A DNA stretch of 62,484 nt from Paenibacillus sp. HW567 (GTDB lineage: Bacteria; Bacillota; Bacilli; Paenibacillales; Paenibacillaceae), in assembly GCF_000374185.1 (NCBI RefSeq), contig NZ_KB910518.1, positions 6,123,039 to 6,185,522 on the forward strand, written 5' to 3'. The position numbers and the translations under genes were made by a program. Position 1 is the first letter of the stretch. Each line of letters starts with the position of its first letter. The notes under the pieces were generated by a model. That model searched no databases and was not told where the DNA came from. It worked only from the letters and a program-made list of their open reading frames with translations. Positions 16,570 to 25,755 of the stretch are shown here, piece by piece.

Positions 16570-18624
16570 TTAGACTAAGCTACCGCCGCCATCTTTATTG
16601 CCATCGTTCGAATCATTTCCACCCTCGGAATCCGTGTTATTCGGAATATCCTTGGACAGGTCGCCGAGTGTGGTTGAGGTATCTTCAGCTTTGCCTTGAA
16701 TGCGGACACGCACATCACCGATCGAATCAATTACAGGTTCGCCCTCTTCATGAGTAACGCCTGCAGCTTCCTCCGGTTTGCCATCCTCGGTCAGGTAGCC
16801 TTGCTCGATCAGTTCTTTGATCTGATCCAGCTCCAGCGTTTCCTTCTCAAGCAATGTGTTCGCAATTAGGTGCATTTCTTTGGAGTACTTGGTCAGCAGC
16901 TCTTTGCAGCGCTCATAACTGCTGCGGATAAAGTTCTGCATTTCCTGGTCAATTTCATAAGCAATGGAATCACTGTAGTTCTGCTCATGACCGATATCGC
17001 GGCCCAGGAACACCTGACCCTGCGATGTGCCGAACTGCATAGGTCCCAGCTTGTCACTCATACCGTATTCCATAATCATGCTGCGCACAATCCGTGTAGC
17101 CTGCTGGAAGTCGCTGTATGCGCCTGTGCCAATTTCCCCGATGAATAGCTCTTCTGCGACACGTCCGCCGAGCAGTCCGGTCACTTTATCAAGCAATTCC
17201 TGCTTGGTTACAAGCATCCGGTCTTCCTTCGGAAGCATAATCACGTATCCGCCAGCGCGTCCACGCGGGATGATGGTAACCTTGTGGACCATATCGGCGT
17301 GTTCCAGGAAATAACCCACAATGGTATGGCCTGCTTCGTGGTAAGCTACGATGCGTTTCTCACGCTCGCTGATGACACGGCTGCGTTTCTCGGTACCTAC
17401 GATTACGCGGTCAATGGCTTCATCTACTTCAGTCATGGAAATATCCTTGCGGTTGCGGCGTGCTGCAAGCAGTGCCGCCTCGTTGAGCAGGTTCTCCAGG
17501 TCCGCACCGGTAAAGCCGGTAGTGCGTTTGGCGATGACGTCAAGTCTAACGTCCTTCGTCAGCGGCTTGTTTCGGGAGTGAACCTTCAGTACAGCTTCAC
17601 GGCCTTTTACGTCAGGGCGGTCAACCGTAATCTGACGGTCAAAACGTCCCGGACGAAGCAATGCCGGGTCAAGTATGTCTGCACGGTTGGTAGCCGCGAC
17701 AATAATGATGCCTTCATTGCCGCCAAAGCCGTCCATTTCGACGAGCAATTGGTTCAGCGTTTGTTCGCGTTCATCATGTCCGCCGCCAAGACCGGCGCCG
17801 CGCTGGCGTCCGACCGCGTCAATTTCATCTATAAAGATGATACAAGGAGCGTTCTTCTTCGCATTCTCGAACAAATCACGTACACGGGATGCACCGACAC
17901 CGACGAACATTTCCACGAAGTCGGAACCGGAAATACTGAAGAATGGAACACCGGCTTCACCGGCTACCGCCCGGGCCAGCAAGGTTTTACCTGTACCTGG
18001 AGGGCCCACAAGCAGTACGCCTTTAGGAATGCGGGCGCCTACTGCGGCGAACTTGCGCGGATCTTTCAGGAATTCTACGACTTCGACAAGCTCCTGCTTC
18101 TCTTCGTCGGCTCCTGCAACATCCTCGAAGCTGATCTTCTTCTTCTCTTCATTATATAACCGGGCCTTGCTCTTGCCAAAATTCATAACCTTGCCGCCGC
18201 CACCCTGTGCCTGATTGAACAGGAAGAAAAACAGGATGAACATGATTACCAGCGGAATAATGGAAGACAGGAATGTCAGCCAAATGCTGTCCCCTTCCAT
18301 TTTCTTCTGAGTCAACTCTATGCCGTTTTTATCGCTGGCATCAATAAGTTCATTGAGTGCCGCATCTGTAGGAGGAACAAAAGTGGAGAAGTTTTTCGAT
18401 TTAGCATCAGTAGGCTGTTGCTTGTATTCGCCTGTAACGGCAAATGCATTGCCTTCGAACTGAATCGTCATACTCTTCACATTGTTGTTCTTGATCTCCT
18501 GTCTTAACTCATCGTATCTAGGGAAATCGGCGGATTCATTTCCATTGCTGACAAACTGGACAATGCCCACCACGACTAAAAATAAAATCAAATAAAAACC
18601 AGAATTCCGGATGAACCGATTCAT
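16570..18624 (-). CDS. ftsH: ATP-dependent zinc metalloprotease FtsH
   Basis: FtsH is a membrane-anchored hexameric AAA+ protease that degrades membrane and regulatory proteins. The 684-residue product has two membrane segments (about 9-27 and 115-138), Walker A GPPGTGKT at 207-214, Walker B CIIFIDEIDAVG, the second region of homology ATNRADILDPALLRPGRFDR and the zinc site HEAGH near residue 430. The C-terminus ends in an acidic, Gly/Asn-rich tail (NTDSEGGNDSNDGNKDGGGS). It has its own promoter and terminator. Confidence 0.98.
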   Translation of the reverse strand: MNRFIRNSGFYLILFLVVVGIVQFVSNGNESADFPRYDELRQEIKNNNVKSMTIQFEGNAFAVTGEYKQQPTDAKSKNFSTFVPPTDAALNELIDASDKNGIELTQKKMEGDSIWLTFLSSIIPLVIMFILFFFLFNQAQGGGGKVMNFGKSKARLYNEEKKKISFEDVAGADEEKQELVEVVEFLKDPRKFAAVGARIPKGVLLVGPPGTGKTLLARAVAGEAGVPFFSISGSDFVEMFVGVGASRVRDLFENAKKNAPCIIFIDEIDAVGRQRGAGLGGGHDEREQTLNQLLVEMDGFGGNEGIIIVAATNRADILDPALLRPGRFDRQITVDRPDVKGREAVLKVHSRNKPLTKDVRLDVIAKRTTGFTGADLENLLNEAALLAARRNRKDISMTEVDEAIDRVIVGTEKRSRVISEREKRIVAYHEAGHTIVGYFLEHADMVHKVTIIPRGRAGGYVIMLPKEDRMLVTKQELLDKVTGLLGGRVAEELFIGEIGTGAYSDFQQATRIVRSMIMEYGMSDKLGPMQFGTSQGQVFLGRDIGHEQNYSDSIAYEIDQEMQNFIRSSYERCKELLTKYSKEMHLIANTLLEKETLELDQIKELIEQGYLTEDGKPEEAAGVTHEEGEPVIDSIGDVRVRIQGKAEDTSTTLGDLSKDIPNNTDSEGGNDSNDGNKDGGGSLV

Positions 18625-18653
18625 CCCCTACCTCCTCTCACAACGCTCAAGTT

Positions 18654-18683
18654 ATTGTACCATAGCCTGCCCAGACTCCTCAA
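18654..18683 (-). promoter_or_regulatory. ftsH promoter (sigma-A)
   Basis: The minus strand reads TTGAGG, an 18-nt spacer and TACAAT, about 30 nt before the ftsH ATG, which is preceded by GGAGG. The promoter lies just after the hprT stop codon. Confidence 0.7.
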
Positions 18684-18735
18684 ATTGTTAGGGTCTTGGG
18701 AATCCGATCCGTTGGATCTAAGGCTGTCAATTAGC

Positions 18736-19275
18736 TTATTTGGAATAAATTTCAGGCTTTAGTACACCGACGTAAGGGAGATTGCGATACTGTTCCGCAT
18801 AATCCAGTCCATAACCCACTACGAATTCGTCTGGAATCACAAAACCAGTATAAGCGGCTTCCAGATTAACGGTGCGTCCTGCCGGTTTGTCGAACAGGGT
18901 AACTACAGTAACCGAGGCAGCGCTTCTGCCCTGCAGCAGTTCAATCAAATAGCTGAGCGTGAGACCGCTGTCGATAATGTCCTCAACAATCAGAACATCG
19001 CGGCCTTCGACCGATGCATCCAAATCCTTGATGATTTTGACAACGCCTGAGGATTTGGTGGATGCCCCATAGCTGGATACAGCCATAAAATCCATCTCTA
19101 CGGGAACTGTAATGGTTTTAACCAAATCCGCCATAAAGATAAACGCACCTTTCAGCACACAAATTACTAAAGGCGTGCGTCCTGCATATTCCTCGCTCAA
19201 CTGGGCGCCGAGCTCCCTGATTCTCTGTTGAATTTCTTCTTCGCTGATCAAGATCTCCTGAATATCGTTCTGCAA
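18736..19275 (-). CDS. hprT: hypoxanthine phosphoribosyltransferase
   Basis: It salvages hypoxanthine and guanine with PRPP. The 179-residue product has the PRPP loop VLIVEDIIDSGLTL at about residue 100, VLKGAFIFMADL, the flexible loop region MAVSSYG and the base-binding end IPDEFVVGYGLDYAEQYRNLPYV. The start is TTG, 8 nt after GGAGG, which probably lowers expression. It follows tilS by 45 nt, as in B. subtilis, where HprT is reported to act with TilS and FtsH. Confidence 0.96.
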   Translation of the reverse strand: MQNDIQEILISEEEIQQRIRELGAQLSEEYAGRTPLVICVLKGAFIFMADLVKTITVPVEMDFMAVSSYGASTKSSGVVKIIKDLDASVEGRDVLIVEDIIDSGLTLSYLIELLQGRSAASVTVVTLFDKPAGRTVNLEAAYTGFVIPDEFVVGYGLDYAEQYRNLPYVGVLKPEIYSK

Positions 19276-19320
19276 CTTGCGAACCTCCTAAGTTATACTA
19301 TGAAAGACTTACTTCGACCA

Positions 19321-20763
19321 TTACGCTTCTTCGCCCTTCTCCGTATCCTCCAGAGTCAGGAAAAGAACCGAGGCCGTGTGCCGCCCTACTGCGGCATGCA
19401 TCGAGCGCCTTACGCCCGGAATCCAGACGATATTGCCCAAACCATCACAAACGAGGGGAATCACAGAGCGTTCGGAAGAAGGTATTTTATCATCAATGTA
19501 AATATCTTTTACCTTTTTGCTTCCGTTTAATCCCATAACCCTTATGGTATCTCCAGGCAATCGGGAACGAATGGTGAGCGGCATGACCAACTCGCTGCTG
19601 TCAAACCACGCCAACATTTTCCCGGAGTCCTCCCCCTGTGCAAAAAAACTTTCTCTCTCCAGCACCGACATCGTCATTACTTTTCCTATCTCCTTAAGCT
19701 CTACCCGGGGATGAGGCAAAGACAGCCGATATGTATAATTTAGTTGCTGCTGCTGAGGCTTGGACGAGAACACAATTGTATCGTATTGCCGCGTGCAGAT
19801 CAGCCCTCCACCCAAATCCAGACTCCATACAGTGGGGTGTCTCTGCAGCGTTCCCCGGCGCACGGCTTCAATCTTGGAAAAATCCAAAATCACTGTGTCT
19901 GCCGACAGATAATTTAATATTAGTTTAATCAAACGCCGTTGTAAAGCGGAGGGTATGGCCGCAAATGCCGCTCTTTTGAAGGTGTATTTTCCAGGTTCGT
20001 CCAAAACCAGCTCACCAAAGCATTTTAGCGCTGCCGCCTCCATAAATTCATCTTCGGCCTGGGCAATTTCGGACAATTGCAGAAGCGATTGCCTTACTTT
20101 CGGGTTGTACCCTTCCAGAGCAGGCATCAGCTCCAGCCTTACCGCATTGCGCCTGTACTCCGTCAGCAAATTGCTGGCATCCTCGGCGTAGGGAAAGCCC
20201 TCATGCCGGCATAGGCTGACAAGAGATGTTTTGTTAATACGCAGGAAAGGACGGATGAGTTCCACATTTCTTTCAGTACGTTTCCACCGCATTCCGCCAA
20301 GTCCCGAAGGGCCGCTGCCGCGCAGCAGGCGCATAAGTACGGTTTCGGCCTGATCATCGGCGTGATGCGCCAGCGCGACAGAACGGGCCCCATACCGGTG
20401 CGCCGTATCAATCAGAAACTGATAGCGCTTCTCCCGCGCCGCGCCCTCCGGCCCAAGGCCGCTCGCTTTGACAATGGACGGAATATCAAACTCCGCCAGC
20501 TCAAACGGCAGCCCCAGCTCGTCGGCCATAACCCGGACGCTATCCGCCTCTTCTCTGGACTCGGCTCTAAAGCCATGATTCACATGAGCACAGATCAAGG
20601 TCAGCGGCATCCGTGTCAAGGATATTTCATGCAGAATACGCAAAAGAGCCACAGAGTCCGGCCCTCCGGAAACTGCGACTACAATGGTGTCATGGGGCGA
20701 CCACAGCTCATGCTCGGCTGCAGACTCCAGTACGGATTCCACCAGTTCATTCATTTGCTCCAT
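19321..20763 (-). CDS. tilS: tRNA(Ile)-lysidine synthase
   Basis: It modifies C34 of the CAU-anticodon tRNA-Ile to lysidine and is essential for AUA decoding. The 480-residue product has the PP-loop VVAVSGGPDSVALL at about residues 27-40, AHHADDQAETVLMRLLRGSG, and a C-terminal TilS domain (LTIRSRLPGDTIRVMGLNGSKKVKDI). AAGGGAG precedes the ATG. It lies 73 nt after the kinase gene. Confidence 0.95.
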   Translation of the reverse strand: MEQMNELVESVLESAAEHELWSPHDTIVVAVSGGPDSVALLRILHEISLTRMPLTLICAHVNHGFRAESREEADSVRVMADELGLPFELAEFDIPSIVKASGLGPEGAAREKRYQFLIDTAHRYGARSVALAHHADDQAETVLMRLLRGSGPSGLGGMRWKRTERNVELIRPFLRINKTSLVSLCRHEGFPYAEDASNLLTEYRRNAVRLELMPALEGYNPKVRQSLLQLSEIAQAEDEFMEAAALKCFGELVLDEPGKYTFKRAAFAAIPSALQRRLIKLILNYLSADTVILDFSKIEAVRRGTLQRHPTVWSLDLGGGLICTRQYDTIVFSSKPQQQQLNYTYRLSLPHPRVELKEIGKVMTMSVLERESFFAQGEDSGKMLAWFDSSELVMPLTIRSRLPGDTIRVMGLNGSKKVKDIYIDDKIPSSERSVIPLVCDGLGNIVWIPGVRRSMHAAVGRHTASVLFLTLEDTEKGEEA

Positions 20764-20836
20764 ATGGCTCCCTTTCTCGCCTGATCGCTGACAAGAGCTG
20801 AACCGGTACGGCCAGCCCGCAGTAATATGTATGATT

Positions 20837-21775
20837 TCAAAAACGGACTACATAGTAGATGGTAAAAACCAGCAGGAACAAGGATAGCGCAAAAGCGCCT
20901 TTCAGCCAGCCGGGTGTCGCTACCGGTTCCTTGCCCATCTTCCTTGAGTTGTAGATATGATTCTTCCAGGCCTCCGCAGCCGCGGCCGTTCCGGGAAATC
21001 CGCCCTTAAGCGCGAGGCATATCCAGGAGGACAGCTTCTTATCCGGCAATTTTCTCGCCAGCTTAATCAATTCATCTCCGCTTCTCGTCTGCGGCAATTG
21101 CGTAGCGGCCGCCTTCAAACCATCTTCATCCAGCAGCCGGAGACACAGCACGGCAAAAGCAAAGAGATCGTAATTCTCATCGCCCATGCGGCTGCCCGCA
21201 TTCCAGAATCCCCGGTCATGCCATTCGGTAAATTGCTTCACGCTGCGCCCGATGGGACTTGCGCCCCCGTAATCAATCAGTTCCACCCCGCCGTAATTGG
21301 ATACCATCACATTCTCCGGCTTGAGGTCTCCAAACACAAAACCGCACTCATGCAGATTCCGCAGCTCCTCCAGCAGCTTCAGACCAACGAGGCCCAGCCA
21401 GGAGGGACCGTTTTTGGCCAAGAAATGATGCAGTTGTCTGCCGTCCACATAACGCATTACATAAAACGGTATGTTGTTCCCGTCTTTATAATCATCCGAC
21501 TCCAGCAGATAAGAGGACAGGGCCGTCTCACGGCGGGAACGGTGCTCGCTTCGCTTCCGGTAGGACTGCAAAGAGGTCAGCACATTGATTTCTGATTGAA
21601 GCTCAAGTGAGTCGTTGCCGATCTTGAGGGCATAGCGCTCCCTTCTGCCTTCCCGCTGGACAAGATATACGGTTCCGTTCGCTCCTCTTCCCAGCATGCG
21701 CTCAACGACATAACGGTTTCCCCGCCATTTGCCGCTGATTACAGTGCCGGCAGGATAGGGCGGATTAGACGACAT
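20837..21775 (-). CDS. Hanks-type serine/threonine kinase with C-terminal membrane anchor (YabT-like)
   Basis: The roughly 312-residue product has a kinase domain with the glycine loop MLGRGANGTVYLVQ, the ATP Lys in YALKI, the catalytic loop FVFGDLKPENVMV with Asp, Lys and Asn, and a DYG in place of DFG (ELIDYGGASP). One membrane segment (FALSLFLLVFTIYYVVRF) ends the chain. Position and architecture match B. subtilis YabT, a forespore kinase activated by DNA. The HRD arginine is replaced (FGD), so regulation by activation-loop phosphorylation is doubtful. The start is uncertain: TTG 21784, GTG 21781 or ATG 21775; all overlap the VWA gene. Confidence 0.88.
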   Translation of the reverse strand: MSSNPPYPAGTVISGKWRGNRYVVERMLGRGANGTVYLVQREGRRERYALKIGNDSLELQSEINVLTSLQSYRKRSEHRSRRETALSSYLLESDDYKDGNNIPFYVMRYVDGRQLHHFLAKNGPSWLGLVGLKLLEELRNLHECGFVFGDLKPENVMVSNYGGVELIDYGGASPIGRSVKQFTEWHDRGFWNAGSRMGDENYDLFAFAVLCLRLLDEDGLKAAATQLPQTRSGDELIKLARKLPDKKLSSWICLALKGGFPGTAAAAEAWKNHIYNSRKMGKEPVATPGWLKGAFALSLFLLVFTIYYVVRF

Positions 21776-22511
21776 ACCCACCAATCATCCCTTCTTTTTC
21801 ATCGTGATCATTACCTGACAGGCGCTCACGATGTTCATCCAGTGTATCATAACGGTAATGTTCAAGCACCTTGAAAATGGCCGGCCCCGTCGGAGTGGCT
21901 CCCCTCATCTTAAGCTTGGAGAAAAGCGAGCGGACCTGCGACACATTCTGTGTCCAGTCCATATCCAGCACAGCCTCCTCACTGCCGGATCGTCCGGGAA
22001 AATGGAAAACGGCAATTTCACTCCGTCCTTCACGGGCCTCCAGGCTAAGGGCCAGATCACGGATCGCATCCTCTACCGCGCCCAGCTTGGGCTTCATGCT
22101 CGCACTGGCATCAATTAAGAGTGCGAGGCGCAGCGGCGAGGTTTCGGTCAGCTCATCCACTACTGTTACCACCTGCGAACGCTGCAGCGGAGGCAGCTCC
22201 TCCAGCGAGCCTTCACCGAGAATTTTTTGTACCTCTTTATTAACCGCCTGCTGAATGGTCTGAACCACAGTCTTGCGGGTCATCATCTGTATCGTCTGCG
22301 ATAGCTGCGGCGTTCCGACGATTCGGCTGAGCCCGCCTCCGGCCTTGGCAATATCCGCGATCTCCCGGCTGCCGAGTTCACCGATGGTTCCGTAATCGAC
22401 CACACCGACCACATTGACGGTAATGCCTTCCTGCCGGGCATGTGCCGCCGCCATCACCGGGCTTTCCCCCACGTTTGAACAACCGTCTGTAATGAGCAAA
22501 ATTTGCTTCAT
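21765..22511 (-). CDS. von Willebrand factor A domain protein (YabS-like)
   Basis: The 248-residue product begins MKQILLITDGCSNVGESPV, a fold resembling half a VWA domain, and contains a second VWA core with the metal-ion site ALLIDASASMKP at about residue 130. I placed the start at 22511, after AAGGAAGGGAG. The frame runs on upstream into a repeat element and that extension is not protein-like. It overlaps the downstream kinase gene. In B. subtilis yabS is next to yabT and spoIIE, and its function is poorly defined; a partnership with the kinase is inference. Confidence 0.88.
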   Translation of the reverse strand: MKQILLITDGCSNVGESPVMAAAHARQEGITVNVVGVVDYGTIGELGSREIADIAKAGGGLSRIVGTPQLSQTIQMMTRKTVVQTIQQAVNKEVQKILGEGSLEELPPLQRSQVVTVVDELTETSPLRLALLIDASASMKPKLGAVEDAIRDLALSLEAREGRSEIAVFHFPGRSGSEEAVLDMDWTQNVSQVRSLFSKLKMRGATPTGPAIFKVLEHYRYDTLDEHRERLSGNDHDEKEGMIGGYVV

Positions 22512-22602
22512 AACCGCACTCCCTTCCTTGTATATGTTTCTAGCATATCCAAGGTAGAGAGATTTCAAACGTCGCTTTGCGGGGGAAAATGATAAATCAT
22601 GG

Positions 22603-22722
22603 TGTGAAAAAGCGTCTCTGCGAGGAACTTTTGGGCTTCCGATCGCGGTTGAAATCGGAAGACAAAGGCGAACGCTAACGCTTCTCCAGCTCCAAAATTC
22701 CTCTCCGTTCCGTGATTTCACA
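22603..22722. repeat. 120-bp imperfect inverted repeat, likely dispersed intergenic element
   Basis: The two ends (34 bp each) are imperfect inverted copies: both begin TGTGAAA and contain GAGGAA(C/T)TTTTGG. Inside is a perfect 8-bp stem CTTCCGAT/ATCGGAAG (22636-22661) and a GCGAACGCTAACGC palindrome. It lies between spoIIE and the VWA gene and does not encode protein. The structure resembles a non-autonomous repeat family, but only one copy is in this window. Confidence 0.6.
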
Positions 22723-22734
22723 ATATTTAAAAGA

Positions 22735-22852
22735 TCCTATTTACTCCGCTGAACCAGCGGCGTATGAAATAGGAGAGAGACGAGTACCCTTAGGGTTTGG
22801 AATCCCCTAATGATGCAAGCCCAAGAGCTATTATCTGCTCTACTGAGCAGAT
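22735..22852. other. cluster of stem-loops between spoIIE and the VWA gene
   Basis: This completes the 391-bp gap. There is a nested stem, TCCTATTT/AAATAGGA enclosing CCGCTG/CAGCGG (22735-22774), a TTAGGG/CCCTAA hairpin, and a perfect 8-bp hairpin ATCTGCTC-TACT-GAGCAGAT (22833-22852). None is followed by a long U-run on the minus strand, so these are not obvious terminators. In B. subtilis this spot next to spoIIE holds tRNA genes; I see none here. Confidence 0.5.
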
Positions 22853-22902
22853 AAACTGCCGTCAGCTACAGCAGCAGAAAACAGAGTTAGTTAAATGATA
22901 GA

Positions 22903-25410
22903 TTAGCTGACGGTACGGGGGCGCTCCATACGGCCGATACCAGGCATGTGCAGGCTGGACCATTCAGGGTGGTAGTGATCCAGACGGGTAACCACGATGG
23001 TCATATCATCATGGATTTCATTCCCCTGATAACGGATAACCTTCTCCAGCAGACTGTCGGCCAAATCCTGGGGGTCGTCCCCTTCAAGCTCCTGTATTAA
23101 TCGCTTCATCCATATTTCTTTATTAACGGCATATCCCGGCGCATCATAAATACCATCGGTCATCATAATGAGAATATCGCCGGGGCGAAGCTGCATGCTG
23201 ACGAGATCAACCTCGATATCTTTAATGATACCAATGGGCAAATTGCTGGCGGTTACCGGAATCACCTCGCTGCCCCGCCGGATGAAGCTTGGGGCTGAAG
23301 CGATTTTCATAAAGGTGGTCTGTGCCGAATACTGGTCGATCAGCGCCATATCCACAGTCGCATAGAATTCGTCGGGAGAGCGCAGCAGCAGGATGGAATT
23401 GACCGATTTTACCGCGAGCTTTTCATCCATGCCGGATTGCAGCAGCTTCTCCAGCATCGACAGGGCGGCGCTGCTCTCCATGCGGGCCCGCTCCCCGTTG
23501 CCCATTCCGTCACTGATGGAGACGGCAAAGGTTCCGTTGCCCAGCTCTACAGTGCTGAAGCTGTCCCCTGAGAGGATATCGCCCCCTTTGGCCGCTCCCG
23601 CCACACCGGTATTAACCTCGTAGGCCTTAGCCGAACCAAAGGTGACCATCGACAGCCCCTCTCGGGGATGCACCGCTGTTTCACTGACCACAGCGATGTT
23701 CTCTTCCAGAATGTCGGATAGCAGCGGGGCGATCATTTTGCGGCATTCGTCAAAACCACGGGTGTAGGCATGCACCACTTCAATCTCTACCCGCCCTGGA
23801 TCAAGACTCAGAATTTCGATGCTGTGAATGGACAGCCCCAGCTTCTCCAGCGCCTCCCGGATCTGGCTCTCCTGGCGGTACATTGCTTGACCTTCCCGTT
23901 TAATTTCTTTCGCCAGATCCTCCATGACCTGCGAGACGCCCGACAACTGCTCGGCCACAAATTGGCGGCTGTCGTATATTTGTCTCTTCCAGCGCATATC
24001 ATGCTGGTAAAGATCATATTGCCCTTTCATGACCTCAAGCACTTCGGCCGTCTTCCCGCATATCCGGTTCCACTCCGGCGGAAGCTGCGCGGCGGTGATA
24101 TCCGGGCATTCCTCCACGGTCGTCATCATATCGGTCATATATCTATAGGTCTGATAAAATTTGGCGTCCCAGCAATGGTTCCGGCGGATGCAGCCTGAGC
24201 AGGCCCCCTCGGTGACGGTGTTCATAAAATCTTCCATCTCACGGTCACTTTTCCCGACTTCACCCGCACGCGGAATTTGCCCAAAGCTGCTTGAGAGCTG
24301 CTGAAACACCTGGGAAAACTGGGTTACGCGATCGGCTGTAATATCCCGCACCCTTCTGGCATATTCATGCTGGGACCGGCTATGGTCGGGAGTGCCAGGA
24401 ACATATTTGGCGATGACAGATATAATTCCCGCTGGTGTTAGAAGAAACAACATTACTGCAGCGCAGGTCTCCCAGGTCGAGGACATTACATCACCCGGAC
24501 CCAAGAAATAGACGGAAAGTATGGTTGACCCCAGCAGCATCCCGATAGAAACCGCGCCTTTGCGCCCGGACTGCATCATGCCCGCCAGCATCCCCGAGAA
24601 AGCTAGGAGACTCATCTGATAGATTGCTCCTATATCCGCCAGACTGAGGATAAGTCCCGTGACTACTCCAACGGCAGCACCAAGTGGAGCCCCCCCAGCC
24701 AGGGCGAACAGCAAGATCAGGTATCGGGACAAAATATGCTCCAGGGACAGTCCGTTTACATTCCAGCCCACAAGACCGGTCATCACCGATGCAAGCAGAA
24801 TAATCAGGCAGAGCACCTCTTCATTACGCAGCGCCCTGCTTTTTTGCTTAAAGGTAAATAACGGAAGCGCCTGCAAAAATACAAGCGTCAGCACAAATCC
24901 GAGCATTGCATCAAGCGTAGCCATCATCAGGGGGTACCAGGCTATGGATGGACCCATCACGACCCGGAACAAGCCGACCATAAAAGCTGACACGAACACC
25001 ATTAGCGGGGCGTAGGAAAGCTCTACTTTCTGGAAGCTCTCCAGCCCTTTGTGGATGAGGAAAAAGATGATCAGCTCAGCGGTAACCACTATAGCCCCCG
25101 GGAATGGGGTGAAAAGGCTTCCGACAATAAGGGATGCGGCTACAGGCAGCATGGAGTCTCTGCGCATAAATACGATAACGGCGAAATAAGCTGCAGCAAA
25201 GGGGGACAGCTCGTCCAATATCATTGCACGGCCCAGCAGAAAACCCATAAGACTCAGCAGAAGCATCCATTTCTTGACGATGATCAGTTGAACCACGGGC
25301 TGCTTCAGACTCCAATTCTTGAACCGCGTACCCCAGGAATCCTTCCGATCCTTGTCATTGCTTCCGGCTCTTGTCCACTCCGGCAAATTCACCACATTGC
25401 TTTTACTCAT
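22903..25410 (-). CDS. spoIIE: stage II sporulation protein E, serine phosphatase
   Basis: SpoIIE dephosphorylates SpoIIAA-P at the polar septum and so activates sigma-F in the forespore; it also interacts with FtsZ. The 835-residue product has an N-terminal region of about ten membrane segments (residues about 45-340), a central regulatory part with a cysteine cluster (CSGCIRRNHCW), and a C-terminal PP2C-type phosphatase domain with VSISDGMGNGERA and LIMMTDGIYDA as metal-binding motifs. The SD is weak. The upstream region carries an unusual 21-bp-spaced promoter with 0A boxes, which fits direct control by phosphorylated Spo0A. Confidence 0.97.
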   Translation of the reverse strand: MSKSNVVNLPEWTRAGSNDKDRKDSWGTRFKNWSLKQPVVQLIIVKKWMLLLSLMGFLLGRAMILDELSPFAAAYFAVIVFMRRDSMLPVAASLIVGSLFTPFPGAIVVTAELIIFFLIHKGLESFQKVELSYAPLMVFVSAFMVGLFRVVMGPSIAWYPLMMATLDAMLGFVLTLVFLQALPLFTFKQKSRALRNEEVLCLIILLASVMTGLVGWNVNGLSLEHILSRYLILLFALAGGAPLGAAVGVVTGLILSLADIGAIYQMSLLAFSGMLAGMMQSGRKGAVSIGMLLGSTILSVYFLGPGDVMSSTWETCAAVMLFLLTPAGIISVIAKYVPGTPDHSRSQHEYARRVRDITADRVTQFSQVFQQLSSSFGQIPRAGEVGKSDREMEDFMNTVTEGACSGCIRRNHCWDAKFYQTYRYMTDMMTTVEECPDITAAQLPPEWNRICGKTAEVLEVMKGQYDLYQHDMRWKRQIYDSRQFVAEQLSGVSQVMEDLAKEIKREGQAMYRQESQIREALEKLGLSIHSIEILSLDPGRVEIEVVHAYTRGFDECRKMIAPLLSDILEENIAVVSETAVHPREGLSMVTFGSAKAYEVNTGVAGAAKGGDILSGDSFSTVELGNGTFAVSISDGMGNGERARMESSAALSMLEKLLQSGMDEKLAVKSVNSILLLRSPDEFYATVDMALIDQYSAQTTFMKIASAPSFIRRGSEVIPVTASNLPIGIIKDIEVDLVSMQLRPGDILIMMTDGIYDAPGYAVNKEIWMKRLIQELEGDDPQDLADSLLEKVIRYQGNEIHDDMTIVVTRLDHYHPEWSSLHMPGIGRMERPRTVS

Positions 25411-25446
25411 TTCTCTGCACCACCCGTTTAAGAATTTATGGTTCTC

Positions 25447-25515
25447 ATTATATAGCGGGGGTCTTCAGAAAGTTTGTCAGAAACAGAGAGGGAACTGTAA
25501 AAAATTTCCGACAAA
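25447..25515 (-). promoter_or_regulatory. spoIIE promoter with two Spo0A boxes
   Basis: On the minus strand TGACAA and TATAAT (25447-25452) are separated by 21 nt, the abnormal spacing known for the B. subtilis Spo0A-dependent spoIIE promoter. Two near-consensus 0A boxes are present: TTTGTCGGAAA on the minus strand (25505-25515) and TTTGTCAGAAA on the plus strand (25473-25483), the latter overlapping the -35. Their centres are 32 bp apart, three helical turns. The rest of the 345-bp gap shows no gene. Confidence 0.78.
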
Positions 25516-25696
25516 ATAGCCTCTCCCGACATTCAGTGATGAAGCGTGCTAATCCCTTGCGGGGCAATCGGTTAACGGCCTCCGGCAAAGCTTCTGCGCA
25601 CTTCACCGCCCCTTGCTGCCGCAGACATTCGTCAGCGATTGCTCTGGAGTTATGTGAGAATGGCAAGGATGCTGTCGGCAACTTTTCTTACACCGA

Positions 25697-25735
25697 CAAA
25701 AAAACCGCAAAGGGCATTACGCCCCCGGCGGTTAT
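25697..25735 (-). terminator. terminator of the S1-domain gene
   Basis: The minus strand has AACCGC/GCGGTT around an inner GGGC/GCCC stem, followed by TTTTTTT, about 20 nt after the stop. Confidence 0.85.
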
Positions 25736-25755
25736 TGTGATATGCAAGTATTGAA

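Noticed and set aside
21765..22721. N-terminal extension of the VWA protein to 22721
   Set aside because: The extra 70 residues are translated from the inverted-repeat element; a good SD and MKQILLITDG start exist at 22511.
22603..22902. tRNA genes in the gap beside spoIIE
   Set aside because: B. subtilis has tRNA genes near here, but the stems seen do not make a cloverleaf and no T-loop (GGTTCGAATC-like) or CCA end is present.
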